Shown here in pieces: positions 8,570 through 17,093 of a DNA stretch of 64,000 bases. The notes under the pieces are model-generated. The model did no database searches. It had not been told where the DNA came from and saw only the letters and a program-made list of their open reading frames with translations. Made by a program: the position numbers and the translations under genes. This DNA comes from Clostridiales bacterium (GTDB lineage Bacteria; Bacillota; Clostridia; Lachnospirales; Lachnospiraceae): assembly GCA_020859985.1 (NCBI GenBank), contig JAJBVD010000035.1, forward strand, positions 1 to 64,000. Reading direction: 5' to 3'. Numbering within the stretch: the stretch's first letter is position 1; each line of letters starts with the position of its first letter.

Positions 8570-10939
8570 ATGTTGACAGACAGAATTGAAACAATCAGAC
8601 AGAATTATGTAAACAGCAAACCCTGCATTTCTACAGATCGGGCGCGGATCTGGACGGAATCGCATAAAAAGACGGAAGGACAGCCGGTCTGCATTCGCCG
8701 CGCACAGGCGTTTTATGATACCTGTGCGGAGCTTGGAGTTCATATATTTGATGGGGAGCTGATCGTGGGCGCAATCGGGGAATTCCGGAAGTGCGGAATC
8801 CTGACGCCGGAGTTTTCCTGGAAATGGGTGGATAAAGAGATGGACACCTTCTCGGAGCGCGCGCAGGATCCCTATATTATGACGCCGGAGCAATGTGAGT
8901 ATGTTCGAGAGGAGATTTTCCCGTATTGGAAGGGACAGTCACTGGAGGAGATTTTTCTCGCAAGGCTGCCGAAGGATACGGCGAAGATTGGTGTGGACAC
9001 GGGCGTCATTGACAACGACTCCAAGTGGAGACAGGCCGTGGGTGAGATCACGCCGGACTATCAGGATGTGTTGTTCCCGAAGGGATTCGGCGGTATTATA
9101 AAGGAAGCCGAAGAGAAAAAGGCGGCTTTGTCGTACGCAAAGGCGGAGGATCAGGAGAAGATTGAGTTTTATGATTCGATCATTCTCACATCGAAGGGCA
9201 TCATCCTTTATGCGAACCGTTATGCGGATGAGGCGGAGCGCCTCGCGTCTGCGGAAGAAAACGAGGGCCGGAAAGCAGAGCTTTTGCGGATTGCAGCTGT
9301 TTGCCGCAGAGTGCCGGAGTATCCGCCGGAAAGCTTCTATGAGGCGGTTCAGTTTGTGTGGTTTACGCAGATCGGCGGGATTTTGTCGGAGAATCCGCTG
9401 TCCTTAAACCCGGGCCGGTTTGATCAGTATATGGATCCTTATTATGAAAAAGATCTTGCCGCGGGAACGATCACGCCAGATGAGGCGCAGGAGCTGATTG
9501 ACGCGCTGTGGCTGAAATATTCTGAGTGGGTGTGGACCATCTCCGCGAATACAGCGGATTATTTTGCCGGCTACAACCAGTTCCAGAACCTGACGGTCGG
9601 CGGCAAGACAAGGGAAGGCCTGGACGCAACGAATCCGGTGACGTTTATGGCGATGAAAGCGACAGAGGAGGTCAAGACGCATCAGCCGGGCTTAAGCGTG
9701 CGCGTACACCAGGACTGCCCGGAGGAGTTTTTATCCGCGGTCACGCATCTGGTCAGCACGGGTACCGGCTTTCCGGCAATTCATAACGATAGTGTCGGCT
9801 ATCAGATGCTGATTAACGCGGGCTATGAGCCGGACGACGCGAGAGACTGGAACAACTGCGGCTGTGTGGTTCCACATTTCAGAAAGACAGGAGAGTGGAC
9901 GGCCGCGGTCAACATGAATTTCGGCTCGGCGATCGAATACGCACTGAATGAAGGCAAAAGCCTGATGACCGGCGAGACTATGGGACTCACCGAAAAACCG
10001 GCGGCGGAGTTTGCTTCCTATGAGGAAGTGGAGGATGCGTTTTTCCGTCAGTTTAAAAATCTCTGCTATCATTCGGTGGTGCTGACCACGACCGCTCAGA
10101 GAGTACATTACGAATCAGTGCCGAGACCATTCCTTTCCTCCTGCATGGAAGAATGTATGAAAAATGGCACGGATTTAAGCAGGGGCGGCGCGAAGTACAA
10201 CGTCGGTCCGGTCATCACCGGCATCGGTCTGGCTGTGACGGCCAACTCACTGGCAGCGGTGAAAAAGCTGGTCTTTGAGGATCATGTCTGCACGATGAAG
10301 GAGCTGACGGACGCTCTGGCCGCGAACTGGGAGGGCTATGACGAGCTGCGGGAAAAGGCGCAGGCAGTGCCCAAGTACGGGAACGACGATGATTATGTGG
10401 ATCGGATTGCGATTAAGATCGCAAATTTCTTCTATCATGAGATCCACTCTTATACAGATATTTTTGGCTCTCCGTTTACGACGGCGTTTATGGGAATCAG
10501 CAACTATATCCCGATGGGCCGCGTACTCGGGGCGACGCCGTGCGGACGCAAAAACGGCGAGCCGTCCAGCGAAGGTGTATCTCCTTACGTGGGAACCGAT
10601 ACCTCCACGCCGCTTGCGGCCATGCGTTCGGCGGCAAAGCTGAACCAGGAGGTGCACTCCGGCGGCACGCTTTTGAACCTGCGGCTGAATCATGACCTGG
10701 TGAGCACAAAGCGCGGGCAGGCGAACTTAGGCTCCATGATCCAGAATTTCTTCTCACTCGGCGCGTTCCACGTGCAGTTCAACACGCTTTCCAGCAAAGT
10801 GCTGCGGGACGCGCAGGCGCACCCGGAGAACTACAGGGATCTGCTGGTTCGCGTGGCGGGATACAGCACGCAGTTTGTCAACCTGTCGAAATCCCTGCAG
10901 GACGCAATCATCGCGAGGACTGAGCATGCGGAGTTGTGA
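8570..10939 (+). CDS. Glycyl radical enzyme of unassigned specificity (PFL2-like)
   Basis: This 789-residue protein has both radical hallmarks: the glycyl loop RVAGYSTQF near the C-terminus (Gly764) and an active-site cysteine loop NNCGCVVPHF (Cys432, with Cys430 two residues earlier). Length and residue spacing match the glycerol, propanediol and hydroxyproline dehydratase class rather than formate lyase (Cys-Cys) or choline lyase. However, the residue two after the thiyl cysteine is Val434, where dehydratase, choline and isethionate classes carry a catalytic Glu (GCVE). The next gene is a matching activase overlapping by 14 bp. A radical C-C, C-O or C-X cleavage or addition is expected from the family. 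The substrate cannot be named from sequence alone. The SD is weak (AGAAG). Confidence 0.9.
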   Translation: MLTDRIETIRQNYVNSKPCISTDRARIWTESHKKTEGQPVCIRRAQAFYDTCAELGVHIFDGELIVGAIGEFRKCGILTPEFSWKWVDKEMDTFSERAQDPYIMTPEQCEYVREEIFPYWKGQSLEEIFLARLPKDTAKIGVDTGVIDNDSKWRQAVGEITPDYQDVLFPKGFGGIIKEAEEKKAALSYAKAEDQEKIEFYDSIILTSKGIILYANRYADEAERLASAEENEGRKAELLRIAAVCRRVPEYPPESFYEAVQFVWFTQIGGILSENPLSLNPGRFDQYMDPYYEKDLAAGTITPDEAQELIDALWLKYSEWVWTISANTADYFAGYNQFQNLTVGGKTREGLDATNPVTFMAMKATEEVKTHQPGLSVRVHQDCPEEFLSAVTHLVSTGTGFPAIHNDSVGYQMLINAGYEPDDARDWNNCGCVVPHFRKTGEWTAAVNMNFGSAIEYALNEGKSLMTGETMGLTEKPAAEFASYEEVEDAFFRQFKNLCYHSVVLTTTAQRVHYESVPRPFLSSCMEECMKNGTDLSRGGAKYNVGPVITGIGLAVTANSLAAVKKLVFEDHVCTMKELTDALAANWEGYDELREKAQAVPKYGNDDDYVDRIAIKIANFFYHEIHSYTDIFGSPFTTAFMGISNYIPMGRVLGATPCGRKNGEPSSEGVSPYVGTDTSTPLAAMRSAAKLNQEVHSGGTLLNLRLNHDLVSTKRGQANLGSMIQNFFSLGAFHVQFNTLSSKVLRDAQAHPENYRDLLVRVAGYSTQFVNLSKSLQDAIIARTEHAEL

Positions 10940-11885
10940 CAGAATCAGCAATGACGGATATATTATGCAGATGCAGAATTTCTCCGTGAACGACGGGGAC
11001 GGCATCCGTACAACGATTTTTCTGTACGGCTGCCCGCTGCACTGCATCTGGTGCTGCAACCCGGAGAATGCGTACTGCCCGGCGCAGGAGATGCATCACA
11101 TGACTCTGGACGAGGTCGATAAAAAGATTTCCAGACAGGCACTGTTTTACCGGGGCAACGGGGGCGGTATTACGTTTTCCGGCGGGGAGGCGACCGTGCA
11201 GCAGGGCTTTTTGCGGGCCATGGTCAACCGCTTTTATGATAAGGGATACGACCTTTCTCTGGAGACCTGCGGGGCGTTTTCGTTTGACGAGGTGAAGGAT
11301 ATCCTGCAGAAAATGAGCCGGATCTTTATGGATCTGAAACTGTTTGACGACAAGCTGCACCGGCTTTTTACAGGCGCGTCGAACACGGTGATTTTACAGA
11401 ATATCCGGCAGACGGCTGCGCTGCGGGTGCCGGTGGTCGTCCGGATTCCGGTGATCGTGGGCGTCAACGCGTTTGAGGAAAATATAGAAGCGACCTGTGC
11501 GTTTCTGGAAGAGGTACAGGGATCCCATCCGGCAGCTCTTTCTACGGCGGACGGACAGGAATCCGGTGCTGCGGACATCTCGCTGGAGTTTCTTCCTTAT
11601 CATCGATATGGGATGGATAAGTATACGAAGCTTGGGATACCCAATCCGGACGCGCGTTATGAGATGCTGAGAAAGCAGACAAACATTCGTTGGGAAAATT
11701 CTCAGGCAGAGCAGCAGATGGAATCGCGGGCAGATCCGGGTGCGCTACAGGGTATGATGGATATGGGATCATTCGTCAGCGAGTTTTCCTTTGAGGAGCG
11801 GATGGAAATCCCGTCAGAGGAATTGCTGGAAAGGTATCGGGAGATCGCCGCTGCGCATCATATCCGCACGGTATCGTTTCGATAA
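10926..11885 (+). CDS. Glycyl radical enzyme activase (radical SAM) without ferredoxin insert
   Basis: This is a pyruvate-formate-lyase-activase-type radical SAM enzyme of about 320 residues. It generates the glycyl radical on the enzyme encoded just upstream. The start chosen is ATG 10926, overlapping the radical enzyme by 14 bp. DGDGIRTTIF leads to the cluster motif CPLHCIWC (CX3CX2C), then NGGGITFSGGEAT for SAM binding. Most activases of the dehydratase, choline lyase and decarboxylase classes have a roughly 50-80-residue insert with two extra 4Fe-4S sites after the radical motif. Here the gap to ITFSGGE is short and has no CxxCxxC clusters. Low-complexity stretches occur near residues 198-215 and 255-290. 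Specificity is inferred from adjacency. Confidence 0.9.
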   Translation: MRSCDRISNDGYIMQMQNFSVNDGDGIRTTIFLYGCPLHCIWCCNPENAYCPAQEMHHMTLDEVDKKISRQALFYRGNGGGITFSGGEATVQQGFLRAMVNRFYDKGYDLSLETCGAFSFDEVKDILQKMSRIFMDLKLFDDKLHRLFTGASNTVILQNIRQTAALRVPVVVRIPVIVGVNAFEENIEATCAFLEEVQGSHPAALSTADGQESGAADISLEFLPYHRYGMDKYTKLGIPNPDARYEMLRKQTNIRWENSQAEQQMESRADPGALQGMMDMGSFVSEFSFEERMEIPSEELLERYREIAAAHHIRTVSFR

Positions 11886-11906
11886 AAATCATAATCGGAG
11901 ATAGAA

Positions 11907-13133
11907 ATGAAGCGGATTACCATTGGTGAACTTTTATGTCTGCAGCAGGAGGCTGCAGGCGTAGTGATAGATATGCGTACAGAATCGGACTACCGGAAAG
12001 GAACGGTTCCGGGCGCGGTGCATATTGATGCGGCAGAAATCAAAAAGAGCAGGGAAGTACTGCCGAAGGGGCGGCCGCTCTGGTTTTTATGCCATACCGG
12101 GGATGAAAGCGATGAACTGGTATGTGAACTGGAGGAGGAAGGGGTTGACGCGTACAGTGTCCAGGGCGGCTACCGGGAATATCTGCGGTACCGGCTGCAG
12201 GGTGCGCTGGATGGGAAGCCGTCTCATGAAAAAAATAATACGGAGCCGGACAATGCGGCTGTAAATGATTCGTCCCCGCCTGATGCGGCGCACAGAGGAA
12301 CGCTCCCACGCGAACGCTCGGCGGAACGGAGTATCATCAAAAAGTTTCGCCGCGAACTCTGGTGCCGATTCACGAAAGCGGTGCAGGAGTACGAGCTGAT
12401 TCAGGATGGCGACCGGATTGCGGTCTGCATTTCCGGCGGAAAAGATTCCATGCTGATGGCAAAGCTGTTTCAGGAGCTTTACCGGCATGGACGGCGGAAT
12501 TTTGAACTGGTCTTTCTGGTGATGAATCCCGGTTACAATGACGCGAATTATCAGAGGATTCTGGATAATGCGCGTTTGCTTCATGTACCGATCACTGTGT
12601 TTCACTCAGAAATATTTGATATCGTGGCTTCTGAGAAAAGCTCCCCCTGCTATCTGTGCGCCCGGATGCGCCGCGGCTATCTTTACAGCAAAGCAAAAGA
12701 ACTCGGATGTAATAAGATCGCGCTTGGGCATCATTATGACGACGTGATCGAGACGATCCTGATGGGAATGCTGTACGGCGGACAGGTGCAGACGATGATG
12801 CCGAAGCTGCACAGTAACAATTTCGAAGGCATGGAGCTGATCCGTCCGATGTACCTGATCCGGGAGAAGGATATCATTCACTGGGCACAGTATAACGATC
12901 TGCATTTTATTCAGTGCGCCTGCCGGTTCACGGAAAACTGCGCCTCCTGCGGCGGGGCGGAGAAGAGCTCGAAACGGGCCGAGATCAAGCAGCTGATTTC
13001 CCTCCTTGCCGAGCGCGATCCGGAGGTGGAGAGCAATATTTTCCGCAGCGTTGAGAATGTCAATCTGAACACCGTGATCGAGTGGAAACAGGACGGCGTG
13101 CGGCATCATTTTCTGGATACATATGAGGAGTAA
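11907..13133 (+). CDS. Rhodanese domain fused to TtcA-like PP-loop thiolation ATPase
   Basis: This 408-residue protein has an N-terminal rhodanese domain (about 1-100) with DMRTESDYRKGTVPGAVHI and the candidate sulfur-carrying Cys in WFLCHTGDES. A variable linker follows (about 105-145), then a PP-loop ATPase of the TtcA/TilS superfamily: SGGKDSMLM, GYNDANYQRI, the CYLCARMRRG cysteine pair, GHHYDD, and a late CASCGGAEKSSKR. TtcA uses ATP and a 4Fe-4S cluster held by three such cysteines to make 2-thiocytidine in tRNA. The fusion would supply persulfide from the rhodanese Cys directly to the ATPase. It follows the activase by 21 bp and precedes the MATE gene by 8 bp. The substrate (tRNA or another acceptor) is uncertain. 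Confidence 0.85.
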   Translation: MKRITIGELLCLQQEAAGVVIDMRTESDYRKGTVPGAVHIDAAEIKKSREVLPKGRPLWFLCHTGDESDELVCELEEEGVDAYSVQGGYREYLRYRLQGALDGKPSHEKNNTEPDNAAVNDSSPPDAAHRGTLPRERSAERSIIKKFRRELWCRFTKAVQEYELIQDGDRIAVCISGGKDSMLMAKLFQELYRHGRRNFELVFLVMNPGYNDANYQRILDNARLLHVPITVFHSEIFDIVASEKSSPCYLCARMRRGYLYSKAKELGCNKIALGHHYDDVIETILMGMLYGGQVQTMMPKLHSNNFEGMELIRPMYLIREKDIIHWAQYNDLHFIQCACRFTENCASCGGAEKSSKRAEIKQLISLLAERDPEVESNIFRSVENVNLNTVIEWKQDGVRHHFLDTYEE

Positions 13134-13141
13134 GATACATA

Positions 13142-14614
13142 ATGGAGAAGGACTTAACACAGGGAAGTGTACTGAAGGTGCTGCTGCGCTTTTCGCTGCC
13201 GTACCTTCTTTCAAGTTTTTTGCAGACGTTTTATGGAATGGCTGACCTGTATGTGACAGGACAGTTCAACGGAGCGGCGGCCATCTCGGCCGTGTCAATA
13301 GGCAGTCAGGTCATGCACATGCTGACGGTGATGATCGTTGGACTGGCGATGGGATCTACAGTCGGGCTGGGCGTAGCTATCGGCAGTAAGCACACGGAGC
13401 GGGCGTCGCGGATCATCGGAAACACGGTGACACTGTTTGCGGCGGGATCCGTGATACTTGTCGTGGTGCTGATGGCTGCAAGGAACGGAATTATTTCTGT
13501 AATGTCCGTTCCGACAGAAGCCGTTGTACAGACAAGGGAGTATCTGACGATCTGCTTTGCCGGGATTCCGTTTATCACGGCTTATAATGTAGTCAGCAGC
13601 ATTTACAGGGGTATGGGCGATTCGAGGAGTCCGATGTATTTTGTCGGAGTGGCGTGCGTGCTCAATATCGCGCTGGACTTTCTGTTCATCGGCGGATTGG
13701 GGATGGGCGCTGCTGGCGCAGCCTGCGGTACAGTGATCTCACAGGCGGCGAGCGTGGTATTCGCATTGTTCTTTTTGAAGAGAAAATCATCCGGCGAGAC
13801 GCAGAATGTGATAAAGAATGCCCGCAAAAATGTTTCCGAAGATGTGAAAACTTCAAATGACATCTTTGCAGGCAGCAGTACAAACCGCAGTATCGGTGCC
13901 GCTGCAGGTAACGTGCTTCGATTCACCAAAAAAGACTTTCTGCCGGAAAAATCGGTCATTTCAGATATTTTGAATGTGGGTGTCCCGGTCGCTTTTCAGG
14001 ATGGGTTTATACAGATTTCCTTTCTGGTGATCACCATGATTGCGAACCGGCGCGGCGTCGATGTGGCGGCCAGTGTCGGCATTGTCGAGAAGATCATCAG
14101 CTTCCTGTTTCTGGTGCCGTCCGCGATGCTTTCCTCTGTCTCCGCAATCGCGGCGCAAAACCGCGGAGCCGGTCAGCATGAGCGTGCAAGAAAGACATTG
14201 TATTACGCGATGTTGGTATCTGTATCATTTGGCTTTATCTGTTTTGTGTTGTGCCAGATTTTGCCGGAGCAGTTTGTGGGGCTGTTTTCGAGTGAGGAGA
14301 CGGTGCGTGTACTTGGAGGTCAGTATCTGCGTTCCTATTCCGTAGACTGTATCGTCGCCAGCATCCATTTTTGTTTCAGCGGATTTTTCTGTGCTTACGG
14401 AGTGTCCGGTTTTTCCTTTGCTCACAATCTGATCTCGGTATTGCTGGTGCGGATCCCAGGAGCGTACCTTGCGACAAAGCTTTTCCCGGACACATTGTTT
14501 CCAATGGGGCTGGCGGCTCCCGCGGGTTCCACACTGTCCGCGCTGATCTGTGTGGCGCTGTTTTTGATATTCCGCGAGAAGTTTGGACGTGAACGAAAAT
14601 TTAATAAAAATTAA
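13142..14614 (+). CDS. MATE family efflux transporter
   Basis: This 490-residue membrane protein shows the two-times-six-helix MATE architecture. The opening LTQGSVLKVLLRFSLPYLLS, the YGMADLYVTGQF helix and STVGLGVAIG are typical of clostridial MATE proteins. The second half starts near VGVPVAFQDGFIQISFLVI. Members export cationic drugs or metabolites by H+ or Na+ antiport across the cytoplasmic membrane. An unusual polar insertion of about 45 residues (nt about 13790-13925, rich in Asn, Ser and Lys) separates the two halves, where the family usually has a short loop. The start is ATG after GAGGAG, 8 bp after the PP-loop gene. The substrate is unknown. Confidence 0.9.
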   Translation: MEKDLTQGSVLKVLLRFSLPYLLSSFLQTFYGMADLYVTGQFNGAAAISAVSIGSQVMHMLTVMIVGLAMGSTVGLGVAIGSKHTERASRIIGNTVTLFAAGSVILVVVLMAARNGIISVMSVPTEAVVQTREYLTICFAGIPFITAYNVVSSIYRGMGDSRSPMYFVGVACVLNIALDFLFIGGLGMGAAGAACGTVISQAASVVFALFFLKRKSSGETQNVIKNARKNVSEDVKTSNDIFAGSSTNRSIGAAAGNVLRFTKKDFLPEKSVISDILNVGVPVAFQDGFIQISFLVITMIANRRGVDVAASVGIVEKIISFLFLVPSAMLSSVSAIAAQNRGAGQHERARKTLYYAMLVSVSFGFICFVLCQILPEQFVGLFSSEETVRVLGGQYLRSYSVDCIVASIHFCFSGFFCAYGVSGFSFAHNLISVLLVRIPGAYLATKLFPDTLFPMGLAAPAGSTLSALICVALFLIFREKFGRERKFNKN

Positions 14615-14634
14615 GTGGATTTTTTTCTGTAATC

Positions 14635-14643
14635 TGGTATACT
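14635..14643 (+). promoter_or_regulatory. Extended -10 promoter of the toxin leader RNA
   Basis: TGGTATACT gives an extended -10 (TGn plus TATACT at 14638-14643). No clear -35 hexamer is seen. Transcription would start near 14650 and run through the structured leader into the PemK-like gene. Confidence 0.5.
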
Positions 14644-14649
14644 ATTAAA

Positions 14650-14799
14650 GCAGACATATGTTTTATTTGTTTCTGCGTACCTTTCGCACTTTTTATAGTG
14701 CTTTTTGGCTGACGAGGCCACACTGAAAAAGGATAATTTGACCGACAAGGTCGCTCTGGCATGCCAGAGTAGGGTATGGTTAGCGCCGTACCCTTTTTT
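14650..14799 (+). ncRNA. Structured leader RNA of PemK-like gene (candidate pemK RNA motif or RNA antitoxin)
   Basis: Between the promoter and the toxin gene lie four consecutive hairpins: TGGC-tgacgag-GCCA (about 14705-14720), GACC-gacaa-GGTC (about 14740-14752), CTCTGG-catg-CCAGAG (about 14754-14769), and a terminator AGGGTA...TACCCT plus six T (14771-14798). The first two loops share a GAC.AG pattern. A pemK RNA motif has been described computationally upstream of PemK-like genes in Firmicutes, and this leader fits that context, but I could not run a covariance model. It could attenuate toxin expression or act as an RNA antitoxin. Both are inferences. Confidence 0.6.
14771..14799 (+). terminator. 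Terminator/attenuator 22 bp upstream of PemK-like gene
   Basis: AGGGTATGG...CCGTACCCT stem followed by TTTTTTC, ending 22 bp before the toxin start. It would cut most leader transcripts before the gene, as in attenuators and type III toxin-antitoxin operons. Confidence 0.75.
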
Positions 14800-14820
14800 C
14801 TTCGGAACAATAAGGGGATA

Positions 14821-15519
14821 ATGAAATTGAAAGAATACTTGAACGCACAAAATAAAACAAATGAAAACATTATGAAAGGTACTTTCTCCACAGATGAGCT
14901 CAATCGTTTTTCTAAATCAGATTTTCGTTGGGCAGATAACAGATTGAAAAACTTTCAGACCCGTACAGTAAGAAAAGGTGAAATTTATCAATTTGAATTT
15001 GGTAAAAATTATATACCTGAAATGTCTTATGAGCATCGTGGGCTTGTGATTGGTATAAAGAAAAAGTTGCTTTATGTCCTTCCGGTCTTTTCTTTTAATC
15101 CACAAAAACATACGGATATTTATCACCCTGTTGATTTTCCTGATTCTAAAAGTGACATGTTCCTGCTGAAAAACAGTGATTTTTCTTTTATATCACACGA
15201 TTCAATTTTGAAATTAAATGATTTACGCACTGTAAGCATAAATCGTATATTATATAAACAGGAAGGACAGATTCCTCCGTCTTCTGATACATATAAACAG
15301 ATTGAAACCCTTGTATTAAAAAAGTATTTTCCGAGTTTTCAATATGAATTTGAACATAATTTGCAAACCATACAATCTTTGCAGGAAAAATTGTCTGAAT
15401 TAGAAACTGAAAAAAATGATTTGGCAGAGGAGAATGAGAAATTAAAAGCACAAATAGAAGATTTCAAAAGTAAAGGCTCTTCAGCTGATCATGAGGAGGA
15501 GCACCTTGCGGGAACTTGA
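14821..15519 (+). CDS. PemK/MazF-like toxin-family protein with C-terminal coiled coil
   Basis: This protein has about 232 residues from ATG 14821, chosen for the AAGGGG site 6 bp upstream. The central part resembles the PemK/MazF RNase fold: RKGEIYQFEFGKNY (first strand), HRGLVIGIKKK (in place of the usual RPALVI block), and a late LRTVSINRILYK strand typical of MazF-like C-termini. A long N-terminal extension and a C-terminal Glu/Lys-rich coiled coil (about 195-225) set it apart from the roughly 110-residue MazF. No protein antitoxin gene is adjacent; instead a structured leader ending in a terminator precedes it. Base composition is clearly AT-richer than its neighbours, suggesting transfer. 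Its end overlaps the hemW start. RNase activity is inferred. Confidence 0.65.
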   Translation: MKLKEYLNAQNKTNENIMKGTFSTDELNRFSKSDFRWADNRLKNFQTRTVRKGEIYQFEFGKNYIPEMSYEHRGLVIGIKKKLLYVLPVFSFNPQKHTDIYHPVDFPDSKSDMFLLKNSDFSFISHDSILKLNDLRTVSINRILYKQEGQIPPSSDTYKQIETLVLKKYFPSFQYEFEHNLQTIQSLQEKLSELETEKNDLAEENEKLKAQIEDFKSKGSSADHEEEHLAGT

Positions 15520-16816
15520 GATTTACATCCATATTCCGTTCTGTGTGAGAAAATGCGCCTACTGTGATTTCCTCTCCGCACCAGCGAAAGAGGAACAGCG
15601 TGACCATTATGTGCGGACGCTGATTGAGGAAATCCGTCAGGGGCGGCCGGTGAGCGCGCCGCGAGGATCATTTTTACAAGATGAGGACTATATGGTCACA
15701 AGCGTTTTCATCGGCGGCGGTACGCCTTCTTTGCTTTCAGGAGAGCAGATTGCCGCGATTCTGGAGGAACTGCGCGCACAGTTTCACTTTGCTGACGATG
15801 CGGAACCGTCTTCGGACAGCCGTTTGACGCGGACAGAGATCACCATGGAGTGCAATCCGGGCACACTTGATGAAGAGAGGAAATTGAAAGAATACCGCGC
15901 AGCCGGCGTCAACCGCATCAGCTTCGGCGTACAGTCTGCGGATGACGCGGAACTGGCCGAACTTGGGCGGATTCACACCTGGGAGATGTTTCTGCGCTCA
16001 TATGAAGCGGCGCGGAAAGCAGGTTTTTCCAATATCAATGTGGATCTGATGTCCGCGCTGCCGGGCCAGACGTTTCCCTCGTGGGAGCGGACACTGCAGA
16101 AAATTTTAAAGCTTGCGCCGGAACACATTTCGTCGTATAGTTTAATTATCGAAGAGGGTACGCCGTTTTATGACAAATATCATGAGGACGATGAACGGCG
16201 TGCGAATGGGGATATGCCCTGTTTTCTTCCATCAGAGGATGACGAACGCCGGATGTACGGGCTGACAGAACAGATGCTGCGGGAAGCGGGATATGAGCAT
16301 TACGAGATTTCTAATTATGCCCGCCCTGGTTATGCGTGCCGCCATAACATCGGCTACTGGCGGGGGACGGAATATATGGGATTCGGACTTGGAGCGGCTT
16401 CATTGCTTCGATATCCGCTTCAGCATCAGCTGGTAAGCGTCCGCTGCAAGAACCCCGTGGACCATGCGGAGTATGCGGAGCAGGTGAAGGAGGCTTTACA
16501 GTGCAAAGCAAGGTCTGTACAATCGAAAGATCTGCAGGATACAACAGACTCGCAGGATACAACAGACCTGGAACATGAAATTCTCTCCACAGAGGATGAA
16601 ATGTCAGAGTTTATGTTCTTAGGGCTTCGCATGCTTTCCGGTGTGTCGGAGCAGGAATTCTTTGACCGGTTTCGCCGGCCAATCGACGCAGTGTATGGGG
16701 AAGTCCTTAAGAAACTGATTTCCCTGCGGCTGCTGAAACGGGAGAACGGCCGGATTTCCCTGACACCGCGGGGGGTGGATATCAGCAATCCTGTGATGGC
16801 GGAATTTCTTCTGTAG
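15506..16816 (+). CDS. hemW: HemW-like radical SAM protein (coproporphyrinogen III oxidase-like)
   Basis: Radical SAM protein with cluster motif CVRKCAYC near the start (YIHIPFCVRKCAYCDF), the glycine-rich VFIGGGTPSLL, ITMECNPGTL, RISFGVQS and HNIGYWRGTEYMGFG. HemW binds heme and is implicated in heme insertion or trafficking; true HemN activity is not expected. The TTG at 15506 is preferred because an ideal AGGAGG lies 7 bp upstream. An ATG at 15491 is in frame but has no SD. The gene overlaps the toxin gene end by 14 bp. The segment near nt 16505-16600 holds an in-frame low-complexity insertion with a duplicated QDTTD unit. The call is secure, the start less so. Confidence 0.9.
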   Translation: MRELEIYIHIPFCVRKCAYCDFLSAPAKEEQRDHYVRTLIEEIRQGRPVSAPRGSFLQDEDYMVTSVFIGGGTPSLLSGEQIAAILEELRAQFHFADDAEPSSDSRLTRTEITMECNPGTLDEERKLKEYRAAGVNRISFGVQSADDAELAELGRIHTWEMFLRSYEAARKAGFSNINVDLMSALPGQTFPSWERTLQKILKLAPEHISSYSLIIEEGTPFYDKYHEDDERRANGDMPCFLPSEDDERRMYGLTEQMLREAGYEHYEISNYARPGYACRHNIGYWRGTEYMGFGLGAASLLRYPLQHQLVSVRCKNPVDHAEYAEQVKEALQCKARSVQSKDLQDTTDSQDTTDLEHEILSTEDEMSEFMFLGLRMLSGVSEQEFFDRFRRPIDAVYGEVLKKLISLRLLKRENGRISLTPRGVDISNPVMAEFLL

Positions 16817-16830
16817 ATATGTAGGTTTGG

Positions 16831-16965
16831 GTATCTATTCAGGGCAGTACCTCGCACTTGCTGCGAGGTACGTATGAGAGTGTATAGTATATGGGGAAAA
16901 GCCCCCATCGCAAAGCGATTTTAATGGGCTTTTCCCTCGTAACTGTGAAGGTACTGAACAGTTAC
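16831..16965 (+). mobile_element. MITE-like element, copy 1 (135 bp)
   Basis: This element aligns along its length with the 48339-48470 element. It has a degraded left end (GTATCTATTCAGGGC for GTAACTGTTTAGTAC), hairpin GTACCTCGCA/TGCGAGGTAC, hairpin GGGAAAAGCCC/GGGCTTTTCCC with an inner CGC/GCG pair, and the intact 27-bp right end (16939-16965) closing in GTACTGAACAGTTAC. The flanks AGGTTTGG and TTGTTCGG match at 5 of 8, a weak target duplication consistent with an older insertion. It encodes no protein. Between it and the reductase start at 17094 I see nothing else. Confidence 0.75.
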
Positions 16966-17093
16966 TTGTTCGGTATCTTAGCAGTTTTCTAAACAAATTA
17001 TCATGGTATAGGATCAGTTATCCGGTTATTGCCGGGATGCCTTATCTCAATCACAGGAAACGACTGCAAAATATGAAACAGGAGGAAAAGAAA

